Source of the DNA: Chloroflexi bacterium GWB2_54_36
GTDB lineage: Bacteria > Chloroflexota > Anaerolineae > Anaerolineales > Anaerolineaceae
DNA length: 64,000 nt
Reading direction: 5' to 3'
NCBI GenBank assembly: GCA_001796355.1
Contig: MGMG01000090.1
Span: 16,092 to 80,091 of the forward strand
Shown here: piece by piece, positions 27,280 through 36,969 of the stretch
Position numbering within the stretch: the stretch's first letter is position 1
Layout: the number at the start of each line of letters is the position of its first letter
Made by a program: the position numbers and the translations under genes
Notes under the pieces: model-generated
The model's database searches: none
What the model saw: the letters and a program-made list of their open reading frames with translations, nothing else
What the model was told of the DNA's origin: nothing

Positions 27280-27412
27280 GTAACGGCACGGGGATCGTTC
27301 CCGAAATTAATTGAACTTACTAACCCCGTGCCCGGTTTCGGAAGGCATCAGATTTTTGGGCACTGGGATTAATGTTTCACGCGCCATTTTTTGATAATCC
27401 CCGTGCGTCTAC
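27280..27412. repeat. 133-bp palindromic repeat, copy 1
   Basis: gtaacggcacggggatcgttcccg...aaccccgtgcccgg...aatccccgtgcgtctac. Confidence 0.8.
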
Positions 27413-27472
27413 GGGTTTTGGGTTTTGTGTACAAGCTTGGTTCAATGAACGGACATCCCTGGGCGGTTTTTT

Positions 27473-27605
27473 GTAGCGGCACGGGGATCATTCCCGAATT
27501 TAATTGTACTTACTAACCCCGTGCCCGGTTGCGCAACATGTGCAATTACTGGGCACGGGGGTTAATGATGGGTATGCCGTATTCTGAAAATCCCCGTGCC
27601 CCTAC
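27473..27605. repeat. 133-bp palindromic repeat, copy 2
   Basis: gtagcggcacggggatcattcccg...aaccccgtgcccgg...gggcacgggggtta...aatccccgtgcccctac; same length as copy 1. Confidence 0.8.
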
Positions 27606-27653
27606 GGTTCGAATTTTGCGCGGCGCGGGGAATTTTAATTATATAAATACAGT

Positions 27654-28364
27654 TCAATACACACCCAGCAACTGCATCAACAGAACCAATACCGGAGCAA
27701 TGATCAGAGCGGGCAGAAAGTTGCCGGTGCGTATCCTTTTGATTTCCAGCAGGCTACTGATGGCGATCGCCAGAAGAATTACCCCGCCAGTGGCGTTCAT
27801 TTCGGCCATCATGGCATCTGTGACTACCGACTGAACTTGCACAGCCAACAGTGAGATGCTCCCCTGGTAGATAAGCACCATGGCAGCCGAAAAAAGCACG
27901 CCGACACCCAGGCTGGAGGCAAATGCCAGCGCGCCGAAGGCGTCCAAAACAGATTTAACCACCAGAGTCTGGTAATCACCGGTCAACCCGTCCTGGATGG
28001 ACCCCAAAATAGCCATTGGGCCTACACAGAAAACCAGAGAGGCGGTCACGAAACCGCGCACGAAATTACTTTCCAGGGCTGCGCCGTGAGCAGCCGAGAA
28101 ACGGCTTTCCAGCCAGACGCCAAGCAACTGGAGCGCTCGGTCAATTTGAAAAATTTCGCCCAACAAAACCCCAATCAGCAGGCTGCCAAGCACTGCCAGG
28201 GGGTTTTGCGTCGATAAAAACAATTTCAGTCCAAAGGCCAGCGTGAACAACCCGAGGACTGCCATCACAGTCTGACGGAATCGTTCCGGCAGGCGCGAAC
28301 CGAGAAATAAACCCAAAATTCCGCCGATCAAAATCGCAGCGGCGTTGATAAAGGTCCCAACCAC
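27654..28364 (-). CDS. DUF554-family membrane protein
   Basis: GTFINAAAILIGGILGLFLGSRLPER, FCVGPMAILGSIQDGLTGD. Confidence 0.88.
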   Translation of the reverse strand: MVGTFINAAAILIGGILGLFLGSRLPERFRQTVMAVLGLFTLAFGLKLFLSTQNPLAVLGSLLIGVLLGEIFQIDRALQLLGVWLESRFSAAHGAALESNFVRGFVTASLVFCVGPMAILGSIQDGLTGDYQTLVVKSVLDAFGALAFASSLGVGVLFSAAMVLIYQGSISLLAVQVQSVVTDAMMAEMNATGGVILLAIAISSLLEIKRIRTGNFLPALIIAPVLVLLMQLLGVY

Positions 28365-28366
28365 CG

Positions 28367-28912
28367 TTAATCTCCTTTAGCCAGAGTAGGTTTTTGTCGT
28401 CCGGCCTGCTGCAGGATGTATATTTCAAGAACAAAAAGGAGCGAGGATAAACGGTTGAGAAATACCATTAATAACCGGTTGGCGACCATTCCGCTATCCA
28501 CCAGTTCGACCACCCGCCGCTCCGCCCGGCGTACGACGGTGCGCGCCAACGAAAATGCTGCACTGGCCGGCGAATCACCCGGGACGATAAATTCAGCGGG
28601 CATAATGATCCGGCTGCTCAGTGCTGCGATCTGGTTTTCCAGCGTCTGGACGCTTCCCTCATCAATTTTCTGGAAACGGGCAGCGTTCTCCGGAGTGGCA
28701 GCGATCTCCGCCATCAGTTGATAAAGCTGGCGTTGAATTTCAAGGACCAGCGCAGTTTCCGGTATATCCCCCATCAGGCTGCGCGCCAGACCTAAAGCTG
28801 CGTTGGCCTCATCCAGCGCTCCCAACGCTTCCATGCGCCGATCAAATTTTTGCACCCGCCCCTCGCCTAACAGGCCGGTTGTCCCGTCATCACCCTTGCC
28901 CGTAAAAAACAT
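28367..28912 (-). CDS. PduO-type cob(I)yrinic acid a,c-diamide adenosyltransferase
   Basis: FFTGKGDDGTTGLLGEGRVQK, LDEANAALGLARS, RTVVRRAERRVVEL, NRLSSLLFVLEIY. Confidence 0.88.
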   Translation of the reverse strand: MFFTGKGDDGTTGLLGEGRVQKFDRRMEALGALDEANAALGLARSLMGDIPETALVLEIQRQLYQLMAEIAATPENAARFQKIDEGSVQTLENQIAALSSRIIMPAEFIVPGDSPASAAFSLARTVVRRAERRVVELVDSGMVANRLLMVFLNRLSSLLFVLEIYILQQAGRQKPTLAKGD

Positions 28913-29111
28913 CGCAGACCGCCTTAACTATTTACTGATTGCTGACTGATGTTGCCAGAGGTCAGGAAACACAGATTCTTTCCGCCCGCCTGTCTTAACC
29001 TACAAGCAACATGGCTATACGAATATTGCAAAGCTGCTACGGATACTGCAGCATCAACCACTCACTGCGGGTAAGAATGCCCCCTATTTTAACCCCGATT
29101 AACCGTTTTCT

Positions 29112-29684
29112 TTAGAAGTGCAGGTACAAATACCAGAACTGGCCTGCCGGGAAACCGCCGGCGAGGGTTTGATCCCAGATAAATTCCCCCGGCGAGGCTT
29201 TTCCTTTGAGTTGCAAATCCAAAGAACGCAGCAAATCCTTTTCCTTGACCAACAGGTCGTTGCTCTCGTCAAACAGCAACTCCAGGATCGCCCGCAGGCG
29301 CACATTGTAAGGAAAATCGCCAGCCTTGGCTTTTGCTTCCTCACCCAACTCACCCAGGTAGTTCTTCCACAGCATCATCCGGTTGGGGATCTCTTGCTGT
29401 ACCTTTACACTCCACCTGGACCGCCATTGCGCCCGCGCCCTGTTGATCTGACCGAACAGGGCTTCGAATTCAGCAGTCTGATCGGCTGGCAATTGGACCG
29501 CCTGGAGTCGTCTCAAGCTGAGTAACAAGTTCCCGAGCGTTAATCGCGTGGTGTCGCCACTCAGTTGGCGGCCGTGTTCGCCGGTTACCGGGAAATACAA
29601 TACATCGGATAACAGGTAATCTTCCAGCACCGGGGCGGACGCATGCAAAAATGCCAAATCATTATCCAATAGCTGCATTTTCAA
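29112..29684 (-). CDS. Conserved hypothetical protein
   Basis: 190-aa ORF, in tight array with downstream/upstream minus-strand genes; no family recognised. Confidence 0.65.
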   Translation of the reverse strand: MKMQLLDNDLAFLHASAPVLEDYLLSDVLYFPVTGEHGRQLSGDTTRLTLGNLLLSLRRLQAVQLPADQTAEFEALFGQINRARAQWRSRWSVKVQQEIPNRMMLWKNYLGELGEEAKAKAGDFPYNVRLRAILELLFDESNDLLVKEKDLLRSLDLQLKGKASPGEFIWDQTLAGGFPAGQFWYLYLHF

Positions 29685-29707
29685 CCCCTTTCAGGCGTGG
29701 GATCGAT

Positions 29708-31390
29708 TTAGGGGACGGAAGGAGTAGCTGTCGGTACGCGAGCGACCAGGAACCATTCCAAAACGGTCGCAAAGCGGTCGCTGGTATCCAGTAGCGGTCC
29801 CATGCGCACGCCCTGTACCTGGCGGTCAACGCCGTAATTGTAAACCGGGTAGTAAAGCGGCAGTGACGGCAATTCATCACTGAAAATAACCTGGAAATTG
29901 CGGTACAAGCGCGCCCTTTCACCGGCGTCGACGGCAATCCGCGCTTCTTCGAGGTATTCGCTGGCGATTTTGTGGTCCCATTGTGAGTAGTTCTGGCCAC
30001 TGGTTGCCAGCACTGAGTCCCAGAAGGGATACGGATCTGGATCCGGATAACGCGCCAAATTCAGGTCAACCAGCGCTGCCTGGTACTCGCGGTTCGTCAG
30101 GCGTTCCATGACCAACACATCGTACGGCACAGCCTCAAGTGTCACTGAAACCCCAAGAGCAGTCCAATCCTGCGCGATTGCTTCAGCTACCTGCTGATGC
30201 CGAGGGGTGTCGGGGTAAAGCAGGGTGAATTTAAGGGCGATGGCATCCGAGCTTACCCGCTCGGCAGTATTTTCCGGGTTGACCGGGAACCCGGCTTCGT
30301 CCAGCAGGATTTTTGCCCTATCAACATCCAGATCGACATGCGGGGTGGCGTCATAATACGCCCAGGTGCCGGGGAAAATTGGGCCATCGGCCAAAATTGC
30401 CTGGCCGTTGAAAATTTTATCAACGATGTACTGGCGATTTATTCCGGTGTACAACGCCCGCCGCAGATTAGCATCCTGGAAGAACGATACTTCAGCGTTA
30501 TTCAAATTGAAAAGCACCATAGCCAGTTCAGGCAGTCTGCCAGTGTAAACCGCCAGGTTGGGTTCTGCCAAGGCAGCTGGCAGGACATCCGTGGAAATCT
30601 GGCTGATGCCCTGAACCTGGCCGGCCTGATAGGCCTGCAATGCAGCTGCGGAATCAGGATAATACCGGAATATTAATTGTTCGATGAACGGCTGTTTGCC
30701 GTAATAGTCAGCGAAAGCTTTCAGCACCAGACCGGTGATCTGGCCGTTGTCGACGATCAACCGGTCGAATTGATATGGCCCGCTGCCAACCGGCTGGATA
30801 TTGAAATCCATATCCTTAATTTCGTCGATTGATTTGCCATTGAGCAAGTGACTTGGCAGGATTCCAAAGGACAAGTAATCGAGAAAGGGCGCGAAAGGTT
30901 CGGGAAGTTTGAATTGCAGTGCAGTCGGGCTGAGCTTGACAACTTCGATTCCCGCCCAGAACTCCTGCAGATCCACCGGTACGTAGCTGCCCCCGTTCCG
31001 CAACAGATCGACGGTGAAAAGCACATCATCAGCCGTCAAAGGCTCACCATCATGCCATTTGACGTCGGGTTTTAAATCAAAGTTGTAAACTGTCCCATCC
31101 CGTGAAATGCCCCAGGCTGTTGCCAGGTCAGCGGACGGACTGCCGCGTTCATCGAATGAAATCAGCCGGCTGTAAATCAGGCGATCGATGTCGCGGTCAG
31201 CAGGATTATCGAAATCAAACAGCGGATTCAGCCGTTGGAGGGACCCAACCAGGGCTTCCGTGTAAAACCCACCCTGCACCGGCTCGGTGGTCACATTCGG
31301 GCCGCCTTCCGGTTGTTCCCCCAACAATAATATCCCGACCACAATCCCGGCCAGGAAAATGATAAGGAGTTGCCATCGAAATTTTTTCAT
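29708..31390 (-). CDS. ABC transporter substrate-binding protein, family 5 (peptide/nickel type)
   Basis: TM/signal; FNLKPDVKWHDGEPLTADDVLFTVDLL, RRALYTGINRQYIVDKIFNGQA; ATG at 31390. Confidence 0.92.
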   Translation of the reverse strand: MKKFRWQLLIIFLAGIVVGILLLGEQPEGGPNVTTEPVQGGFYTEALVGSLQRLNPLFDFDNPADRDIDRLIYSRLISFDERGSPSADLATAWGISRDGTVYNFDLKPDVKWHDGEPLTADDVLFTVDLLRNGGSYVPVDLQEFWAGIEVVKLSPTALQFKLPEPFAPFLDYLSFGILPSHLLNGKSIDEIKDMDFNIQPVGSGPYQFDRLIVDNGQITGLVLKAFADYYGKQPFIEQLIFRYYPDSAAALQAYQAGQVQGISQISTDVLPAALAEPNLAVYTGRLPELAMVLFNLNNAEVSFFQDANLRRALYTGINRQYIVDKIFNGQAILADGPIFPGTWAYYDATPHVDLDVDRAKILLDEAGFPVNPENTAERVSSDAIALKFTLLYPDTPRHQQVAEAIAQDWTALGVSVTLEAVPYDVLVMERLTNREYQAALVDLNLARYPDPDPYPFWDSVLATSGQNYSQWDHKIASEYLEEARIAVDAGERARLYRNFQVIFSDELPSLPLYYPVYNYGVDRQVQGVRMGPLLDTSDRFATVLEWFLVARVPTATPSVP

Positions 31391-31483
31391 AGGGTTGGAA
31401 CGGGAAAAGGGCGCCCCTCTAATTAAGCGAGTCGCCCTGCGCGCAAGGATGGCAGGCAAAGCTGCCACCGGTTTGCTGGCCGT

Positions 31484-31705
31484 TTATCCGAATGCCACCG
31501 CCGCAAGGGTGATGAGCACAAAGACAACCGCCAGCCCAATGGTGATGAGGAAGATCGTTTTCTCGAGACCGCGCCGGGCTGAAAAAACCTGGCTGCTGTC
31601 CGCGCCGGTCAACCCGCCCAGGCCAACACCTTTGTTCTGGAAGATGACGCTGGCGATCAATGCGATCGAGATTATAATCAATGCGATATCAAGGTAGTTG
31701 GTCAA
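31484..31705 (-). CDS. secG: Preprotein translocase subunit SecG
   Basis: LDIALIIISIALIASVIFQNKGVGLGGLTGADSSQVFSARRGLEK. Confidence 0.9.
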   Translation of the reverse strand: MTNYLDIALIIISIALIASVIFQNKGVGLGGLTGADSSQVFSARRGLEKTIFLITIGLAVVFVLITLAAVAFG

Positions 31706-31769
31706 GCTCGTTCCTCCATTTATTTAGACCCACGAATTATACCGTCCCCCAGCGGAAATCGTCAATGCA

Positions 31770-31830
31770 TTATACTGCTGTGCGTAATAATGCTGTGTAA
31801 CATAATGCTGTTATGAGAATGCTGTGCATG
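31770..31830 (+). repeat. Degenerate tandem repeat of (n)atgctgtg units
   Basis: tactgctgtgcgtaataatgctgtgtaacataatgctgttatgagaatgctgtgcatg, ~4 units overlapping the CDS start. Confidence 0.6.
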
Positions 31831-32954
31831 AATTTGTCGTAAACCTCCACATGCATACCCGTTTTTCAGATGGCACCGGTACGCATGCCCAGATCGCCCG
31901 GGATGCCATCGCTGCTGGTCTGGATTGCATCATTTTTACTGACCACAATGTGCGCGTGGAGGGGGTTGAAGGTTATTTGCGCAAAGACGGTCGCAAACTG
32001 TTGATGTTGGTGGGTGAGGAAGTCCATGATCAAGCGCGCCAGCCGCAGAAAAATCACCTGCTGGTTTTTGGGGTCGACCACGAAATGGCCATGTCGGCCG
32101 ACCAGCCCCAGCAGCTTATCGATCGAGTGAACCATGTGGGCGGGCTGAGCTTTATCGCCCACCCAATCGACCCGGCTTTGCCGCTTTTTCACGAGGATGA
32201 TATCTCGTGGGAGAGTTGGGGAGTGCGCAATTACACGGGTATCGAGCTTTGGAACGGACTCAGTGAGTTGAAAACGGTCATCCATAATTGGTTTGACGCC
32301 GCCCGTTACGGCTTAAATTCCGATTCTGTCGCCCACGGTCCGCACCCGGCGGTTTTGCAGCGCTGGGATACGCTGCTGGCGCAGGGGCAGCGGATCGTTG
32401 CCATCGGCGGCTCAGATGCACATGCGCTGAATGTGCAGGTGGGCATGTTCCAGAAAACAATATTCCCCTATTCTTTTCACTTCCAGGCAATCAATACCCA
32501 TGTCCTGACATCTGACCCACTGACGGGGAATAATTTTAACTACGACCGGAAGTTAATTTACCGCGCATTGCAACAGGGGCATTGCTTTATCGGCTATGAT
32601 CTGCCGGCGCCGACCCACGGCTTCAGGTTCACTGCCCAGGCCAAACAGGGCGTGCTATCGATGGGCGATCAGGGGGAAGTCCGCGGCGCAGTAACTCTGC
32701 AAGTACGGCTCCCGTTTCCGGCGGAATGCCGGCTGCTCCGGGATGGGCGAGTAATCAAAACCTGGATCGATCAGCAGGTTGGCGCGCATATCACGAAAGA
32801 GCCCGGTGTTTATCGGGTTGAAGCATTTATCCCCTACCTTGGCAAGCAGCGCGGGTGGATATTTAGCAATCCGATCTACTTGCGTCCCCCTTCTACCGAA
32901 AGAAATCCGCTAACAGGTCCGCAATGGTCACAAACAACGTTACCCGATTTTTAG
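31824..32954 (+). CDS. PHP-domain metal-dependent phosphoesterase
   Basis: NLHMHTRFSDGTGTHAQIARDAIAAGLDCIIFTDHN; IAIGGSDAHAL; GTG start. Confidence 0.88.
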   Translation: MHEFVVNLHMHTRFSDGTGTHAQIARDAIAAGLDCIIFTDHNVRVEGVEGYLRKDGRKLLMLVGEEVHDQARQPQKNHLLVFGVDHEMAMSADQPQQLIDRVNHVGGLSFIAHPIDPALPLFHEDDISWESWGVRNYTGIELWNGLSELKTVIHNWFDAARYGLNSDSVAHGPHPAVLQRWDTLLAQGQRIVAIGGSDAHALNVQVGMFQKTIFPYSFHFQAINTHVLTSDPLTGNNFNYDRKLIYRALQQGHCFIGYDLPAPTHGFRFTAQAKQGVLSMGDQGEVRGAVTLQVRLPFPAECRLLRDGRVIKTWIDQQVGAHITKEPGVYRVEAFIPYLGKQRGWIFSNPIYLRPPSTERNPLTGPQWSQTTLPDF

Positions 32955-33427
32955 ATTCGCGTAAAATACCCTATACGGCTTTTGAACTCCCGGCTGAAAA
33001 GCTGGGTGCGCTCGAAAGCGCGCGTTTGATGGGAGTGGCACCCTCTCTGGTGTACAAAACCATCGTGGTGGTGCGCGAAAAATCTGCCAAACCGATCCTG
33101 GCGGTGGTTCCTGGCGACCATGCGGTCAATCTCAAGACCCTGGCAGTCGCTGTTGGCGAAAAAAAACTTAAAGTCCCTCCCTTACGCGAAGCAGAACAGC
33201 TAACCGGCTTGCAGGCTGGCGGAATTTCACCGCTAGCCCTGATCAATAAAGGTTTCCAGGTGGTCGTCTCCAGTGAAGCATTGCAGCACGAACAAATTCA
33301 CATCTCTGGCGGGCAGCGCGGTTTGAACATCCGCCTGCCGGTGCGGGCATTACTCGACTTGACCCGCGCGCGGACGGCGGCGATCAGCCTTCCGCTGCCG
33401 GAAGGCGAGAGCGGGAATGAGGATTAA
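32924..33427 (+). CDS. ybaK: YbaK/EbsC family Cys-tRNA(Pro) deacylase
   Basis: NVTRFLDSRKIPYTAFEL, VYKTIVVVRE, VVPGDHAVNLKTLA, GGISPLAL. Confidence 0.9.
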   Translation: MVTNNVTRFLDSRKIPYTAFELPAEKLGALESARLMGVAPSLVYKTIVVVREKSAKPILAVVPGDHAVNLKTLAVAVGEKKLKVPPLREAEQLTGLQAGGISPLALINKGFQVVVSSEALQHEQIHISGGQRGLNIRLPVRALLDLTRARTAAISLPLPEGESGNED

Positions 33428-33442
33428 CGGTATTCCTTTTGT

Positions 33443-35059
33443 TTACAAATTGAACCAGCCAAATTGAAATGGCTTAAGGTTCAAATTGGTGGAATCCGGG
33501 ACGATGCGCAGGTAACTGTTCAACAAATCCAGCCGCGGCTCCGTTCGCAGCTCGCGCGGAATGCGTGCTCCGCGTGACGTATCGCCCAGGTTGAAGATCG
33601 TGAATATTCCCTTGCCTTCCCATCTGCGGGTAAATGCAACCACTCCCGGGTTTTCGGTTTCCACCCATTCCAGCGTGCCCGACGCCAGTTCAGGGTGGGC
33701 TTTTCGCTGGCTGATCAGCATGCGCATAAAATTGAGCAGCGAATCGGGGTCGTTATCCTGGGCAACGACGTTGACCGATCGAAAATCAAACGGAGCAGTG
33801 TCAATCAATGGGGAATAAAACTGGTCCGGTTTTGCAGTCGAGAACCCTGATCTGCGGGTCTCATCCCACTGCATAGGCGTTCGCACCCCATTCCGGTCAG
33901 GAAGCTCGATGTTATCGCCCATGCCAATTTCATCCCCATAATACAAAATGGGAGTGCCAGGCAAACTGTACAGCAGCGCATTCAACATGCGGATTCGGCG
34001 CGGATCATTGCCCATCAAAGGCGCCAAACGGCGGCGAATACCAAGATTAAGCCGCATGCGCGGATCGGGGGCATAGGCGCGCCAAAGCGTGTCGCGCTCT
34101 TCGTCTGTGACCATTTCAAGCGTTAATTCGTCATGATTACGGAGGAAGGTGCACCACTGGCAATTTTTCGGGATGGATGGAGTGCGCTCAAATACCCACT
34201 TGAGCGGAGCTGCATCCTGTTCGTGCAGCGCCAGATACAGCCGCGGCATGAGCGGAAAGTGGAAATTCATGTGCAGTTCGTTGCCGTCAGCAAAATACGG
34301 TCGAACGTCCTCAGGCCATTGATTCGCCTCGCCCAGCAGAATTCGGCCAGGGTAATATTTATCCAGGAAAGCCCGGACTTGCTTAAGAAAGGTGTGCGTC
34401 TCGGGCAAATTCTCACAGTTCGTGCCCTCTCGTTCGTACAAATACGGGATGGCATCTGCGCGAAAGCCATCGATCCCCAGATCCAGCCAAAAGCGCATAA
34501 CCCGCAGTATTTCAGTGCGGACTGCCGGGTTCTCGTAATTCAAATCAGGCTGCGTGGGATAAAAGCGGTGCCAGAAATATTGACCGGCTTTTTCATCCCA
34601 GCTCCAGTTGGACTTCTGGGTGTCGATAAAGATGATGCGGGCATCCGGGTACTTCTGGTCCGAGTCGGACCAAACGTAGTAATCCCTGAATGTTGACGCG
34701 CGATCCGAGCGGCTGGCCTGGAACCAGGGATGCTGGTCAGAGGTGTGATTGAGGACCAGGTCGGTGACGATGCGCAGCCCGCGGCTGTGGGCGCCATTGA
34801 TGAGCGCTTTGAAATCTTCCAACGTGCCGTATTCCCGCAGGACGTCGGTGAAATTGGAAATATCATAGCCGTCATCGCGCAGTGGAGACGGGTAAATGGG
34901 CATCAACCAGATGCAATCGACCCCCAGCGATTGAATGTAATCCAACTTGGAAATCAACCCTTGAAGATCACCCTGCCCATCGCCGTTGCTGTCGCAAAAA
35001 GCCCGAACATAAACCTGGTAGAAAATGGCGTTGAGGTACCAGTTCTGGTTGTCATCCAT
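33443..35059 (-). CDS. treS: Trehalose synthase / maltose alpha-D-glucosyltransferase-like GH13 protein
   Basis: WYLNAIFYQVYVRAFCDSNGDGQGDLQGL, DLVLNHTSDQHPWF, GIDGFRADAIPYLYEREGTNCENLPETH, LGEANQWPEDV, FLRNHDELTLEM; ATG 35059. Confidence 0.88.
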   Translation of the reverse strand: MDDNQNWYLNAIFYQVYVRAFCDSNGDGQGDLQGLISKLDYIQSLGVDCIWLMPIYPSPLRDDGYDISNFTDVLREYGTLEDFKALINGAHSRGLRIVTDLVLNHTSDQHPWFQASRSDRASTFRDYYVWSDSDQKYPDARIIFIDTQKSNWSWDEKAGQYFWHRFYPTQPDLNYENPAVRTEILRVMRFWLDLGIDGFRADAIPYLYEREGTNCENLPETHTFLKQVRAFLDKYYPGRILLGEANQWPEDVRPYFADGNELHMNFHFPLMPRLYLALHEQDAAPLKWVFERTPSIPKNCQWCTFLRNHDELTLEMVTDEERDTLWRAYAPDPRMRLNLGIRRRLAPLMGNDPRRIRMLNALLYSLPGTPILYYGDEIGMGDNIELPDRNGVRTPMQWDETRRSGFSTAKPDQFYSPLIDTAPFDFRSVNVVAQDNDPDSLLNFMRMLISQRKAHPELASGTLEWVETENPGVVAFTRRWEGKGIFTIFNLGDTSRGARIPRELRTEPRLDLLNSYLRIVPDSTNLNLKPFQFGWFNL

Positions 35060-35152
35060 GCTTATTCCCCTTACCTTGAAAAGGATCCGTTCCAGCAGTC
35101 GAGCCAAGCAGACTCATTGATTATATCAAATGGCAGCCAATTGTATTGGCGC

Positions 35153-35181
35153 TTGACATTGTAGTACAATTGTTCTATAAT
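35153..35181 (+). promoter_or_regulatory. Perfect-consensus sigma70 promoter TTGACA-N17-TATAAT
   Basis: ttgaca 35153-35158, tataat 35176-35181; drives 35209 gene. Confidence 0.85.
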
Positions 35182-35208
35182 TGAAAATATCTTCTGGAGG
35201 AAGCACCC

Positions 35209-35805
35209 ATGGCCGATGTCCGAAAATTTATTTTTCCTGCTTTCATTTTTGCCTCAGCTGCGGTAATTTTCATCACCCGCCTGCTGTACAATCCCGAGCA
35301 GATCGTTCAGGCCGACACAGAGGAACAAGCCAGACAGGCAGAAATGGCAGCGCCGGTTGCTGAGATGCCCCCAGCGGAGAATCCGAATGGCTGCGCGCTG
35401 CCGGCCAGTTACCCCGAGGATATCCACCAATGGTGCCAACCGATCAACCAGGCTGCTGCGTACTACGGCCTGGATCCCCGTTTGATCGCGGCGGTTATGC
35501 TGCAGGAGTCGGGTGGCCACCCGGATGCCTATTCAAAAAGCGGCGCAGTGGGATTAATGCAGGTCATGCCGCGTGATGGATTGGCTGCGGATTTCATGTG
35601 CGCCAATGGCCCCTGCTTTTCCTCCCGGCCTACCATGGAAGAGCTGTTCGACCCGCAATTTAATATCGACTTTGGAACCATGATGTTGTCCGGGCTCATT
35701 TCGAAGTATGGCGACATCCGCGAGGGACTGCGAGCTTATGGGCCAATGGACAGCGGGTACCATTACGCTGATCTGGTTCTGGCAATCTACAATAACTATC
35801 AATAG
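35209..35805 (+). CDS. Lytic transglycosylase (SLT domain)
   Basis: YGLDPRLIAAVMLQESGGHPDAYSKSGAVGLMQVMP. Confidence 0.92.
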   Translation: MADVRKFIFPAFIFASAAVIFITRLLYNPEQIVQADTEEQARQAEMAAPVAEMPPAENPNGCALPASYPEDIHQWCQPINQAAAYYGLDPRLIAAVMLQESGGHPDAYSKSGAVGLMQVMPRDGLAADFMCANGPCFSSRPTMEELFDPQFNIDFGTMMLSGLISKYGDIREGLRAYGPMDSGYHYADLVLAIYNNYQ

Positions 35806-35925
35806 GCATTAAATGGACAGGGGTATCGGTTGAACTAAAACGGCGCTAAAAGATGTCAGTGCGGAACCAGTCGGTCTGTAATTTCGTCCGTGGTTATAAT
35901 TGATTCATCGTTTTTAGAGGAATCT

Positions 35926-36921
35926 ATGAAACCACGCCTCCTGCCGTTGGGTATCTTAATATTTGCAGTCCTGGCCTGCACATTACCGTTTCAACCGACT
36001 GCAATGACGCCTACCCCGTATGACGGCGGAATCATTCAATCCCCGGCAGCGGCAGTCCAAGCGCAGACCGATCTGGCGGCAGTCCTGGGTGTTACCCCGG
36101 GTGAAATAACGATCCGAGATATCCAGTCGAAAGTATGGAGCAATTCGTGCCTGGATGCCCCGGCCGCGAAAGAAACATGCGCCCAACAGCAAGTTGACGG
36201 CTATCAAGTGATTTTGGCCTACGGTGAAGTAATCTACACCTATCATACCGACCTGACCGGCATCCAATTACGCCGTATCCAGCAAGTCTTGAACCCGTCC
36301 CTGGCCGCCTTAGAGGCGCGGGCGCTGTTAGCCGGCATGCTGGGGTACGACCCGGAAACCATCCGGATAACCAACGAAGAAAACCTTCGTTTTCAGGATT
36401 CCTGCCTGGAAATTTCCACCCCGGAAACAGTATGCTCACAAGTGCAAGTGCGCGGCACGCGGATTGAACTGGAGGTCGATGGCGTCCTTTTCGAATTTCG
36501 AAGCGCAGAAGATCCAGTTGCGCCGGTGTTGGCCGTGGCGGCAGGGGTGGATGCCGGGCAACTGGTGATTATGATCTCGCGCGACGGAGGTATCAACCAA
36601 TATTGCGATAATTTGAACATCACACTGGCTGGCAAGGCTATCCAGTATGCTTGCGCAGGCGTTTCCGGGGAAGTTCCGGGAATCACGGATTTGTCGGTAC
36701 AGGACCAGGCGCAATTATTGAAGTGGGTGTTGAAGTTCTCGCCATTCGATACCCGCCAGACCCGGCTGGATAATGTGGCCATTCATCTGACTTTTTACGG
36801 AGCCGGTCAAGAGATCGCGCAGTTTGCCGACCAGCAGGAGATCCAAAAGTTTGCTGAAAATCTATTCAGACTCCCCCAGGCCACGCCTACTCCGTTACCA
36901 ACTGTTGGGCCGGAGGGCTAG
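35926..36921 (+). CDS. Hypothetical lipoprotein
   Basis: Signal MKPRLLPLGILIFAVLAC lipobox; two repeats of ALLxxxLGYxPETIRI-like segments with conserved Cys. Confidence 0.7.
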   Translation: MKPRLLPLGILIFAVLACTLPFQPTAMTPTPYDGGIIQSPAAAVQAQTDLAAVLGVTPGEITIRDIQSKVWSNSCLDAPAAKETCAQQQVDGYQVILAYGEVIYTYHTDLTGIQLRRIQQVLNPSLAALEARALLAGMLGYDPETIRITNEENLRFQDSCLEISTPETVCSQVQVRGTRIELEVDGVLFEFRSAEDPVAPVLAVAAGVDAGQLVIMISRDGGINQYCDNLNITLAGKAIQYACAGVSGEVPGITDLSVQDQAQLLKWVLKFSPFDTRQTRLDNVAIHLTFYGAGQEIAQFADQQEIQKFAENLFRLPQATPTPLPTVGPEG

Positions 36922-36969
36922 GTGGATATAATGAACAATTGCCCTCATTCCGATCATTAAAGGTTCACT

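Noticed and set aside
27371-27386. parS-like half site (tgtttcacg) near the repeats
   Set aside because: Only the left half of TGTTTCACGTGAAACA is present; the right half does not match. No full parS was seen near parAB.
27280-27605. CRISPR or tandem riboswitch interpretation of the 133-bp repeats
   Set aside because: Located between convergent genes, not upstream of a CDS, no spacer pattern; four inverted CACGGGG motifs indicate hairpin repeats.
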